DNA from: Ceratorhiza oryzae-sativae
Lineage: Eukaryota; Basidiomycota; Agaricomycetes; Cantharellales; Ceratobasidiaceae
Direction of reading: 5' to 3'
Assembly: GCA_030998015.1 (NCBI GenBank)
Contig: JARWMV010000144.1
Coordinates: 1-35,814 of the forward strand
DNA: 35,814 nt
Below are positions 35,399 through 35,814 of this stretch, piece by piece. Every line of letters begins with the position of its first letter. Positions within the stretch are counted from its first letter, which is position 1. The notes beneath the pieces were generated by a model that was not told the origin of the DNA, did no database searches, and saw only the letters and a program-made list of their open reading frames with translations. A program made the translations under genes and the position numbers.

Positions 35399-35814
35399 TT
35401 AATTTTCTAACAATGAATTAGTAAATTTGTATTTCCCATCTATTCGAGAAATTAATTTACCTGATTTTAAATATCTTGAAACATAACTATGGCTTTTGTT
35501 TAAATATTTACCAGCTTCTCTAAACGAAAAAAATTGTTTTACTAAACAATATTTTTCAGTAGAGCAATCGGAGCATAAAGCGTATAAACATATTGGACTT
35601 CCATTAGAGGCAGAAATTGCATTTTTTGTTTCAATATCTAGAACTCTACCTAATCTGGCATTTCTCATTAATTCCTTAGATTGATCGGTATGTTTTTTAC
35701 CAAACATAGAATTATTGGATCCAGAATGGCTAATACTCATTAGAATTTTTGTTTCTTCTGAGGGAATTTTCCCTTTTCGTAGATCGCTTAAATACTGTTT
35801 AAATTCTTCAGTTC
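35399..35814 (-). CDS. GIY-YIG endonuclease, right-arm copy, cut by the window end
   Basis: Encodes the last 138 residues of the gene at 4455-5354 (NUMOD repeats and C-terminal helix-turn-helix). The nuclease domain lies beyond the window. Confidence 0.92.
   Translation of the reverse strand, partial: TEEFKQYLSDLRKGKIPSEETKILMSISHSGSNNSMFGKKHTDQSKELMRNARLGRVLDIETKNAISASNGSPICLYALCSDCSTEKYCLVKQFFSFREAGKYLNKSHSYVSRYLKSGKLISRIDGKYKFTNSLLEN

Larger units (their letters stand above)
20218..35814 (-). repeat. Right arm of giant inverted repeat
   Basis: Reverse complement of 4939-20197 with two differences seen: an extra 337 bases (one family C copy plus 186 bases, 21929-22265) and one extra G at 21241-21245. 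It continues to the window end, inside the GIY-YIG gene. Arm lengths in the window are 15,259 and 15,597 bases. Confidence 0.97.

Overview
The window is fungal mitochondrial DNA, probably from one chromosome-scale contig. The evidence is a cox2 C-terminal exon with both CuA motifs, the domain V core of the mitochondrial large rRNA (rnl), a tRNA-Gly(UCC), a likely nad2 start, group I intron core motifs, and many LAGLIDADG and GIY-YIG homing endonuclease genes (HEGs), all in AT-rich sequence peppered with GC-rich hairpins. The exact fungal group cannot be decided from sequence alone. GC double-hairpin elements were first described in Allomyces and are known from other fungi.

Layout. Bases 1-4938 are single copy here: tRNA-Gly, a LAGLIDADG gene broken by insertions, a duplicated 3' half of the tRNA, a GIY-YIG gene and a group I intron core. 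From 4939 to the end the window is one giant palindrome. The left arm (4939-20197) is repeated in reverse in the right arm (20218-35814) around a 20-base unpaired loop (20198-20217) lying in a GC hairpin. The left arm, read outside-in, carries: the rest of an intact GIY-YIG gene (4455-5354); a cox2 exon (6028-6117) fused in frame to a LAGLIDADG gene; a LAGLIDADG gene split by a second, intact LAGLIDADG gene; a GIY-YIG/NUMOD1 gene with four insertions; a LAGLIDADG 3' end; an rnl exon; a GIY-YIG gene; a group I core; a second rnl exon; the cox2 3' exon; and a probable nad2 5' exon leading into a GIY-YIG gene, which is itself interrupted by an intron-like segment with its own LAGLIDADG gene. The arms differ visibly in two places: a 337-base deletion in the left arm between direct repeats, and one base in a homopolymer.

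GC elements. At least five hairpin families have invaded the HEGs, introns and each other. They are called here: (A) TWJ element, about 172 bases, two tandem three-way junctions, 20 copies; (B) DHE, a double hairpin with CCCCC/GGGGG stems flanked by a hexamer fitting CWRYWG; (C) TMAT element, 151 or 164 bases, flanked by TCATA or TAAT; (D) CCCTCGAG element; (E) small CCCTGCC hairpin. Paralogous HEGs in the same window allow several insertion junctions to be read precisely.

How it works together: rnl, cox2 and nad2 pieces are exons separated by introns whose HEGs spread the introns. The GC elements then broke most HEG frames. Only three HEGs look intact: the GIY-YIG at 4455, the LAGLIDADG at 9289 and, only in the right arm and only if TGA is Trp, the LAGLIDADG at 21031-21849. 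Large parts of cox2 and rnl are absent, and the rnl exons lie between cox2 exons. This means either rearranged or trans-spliced genes, or a rearranged or artefactual assembly.
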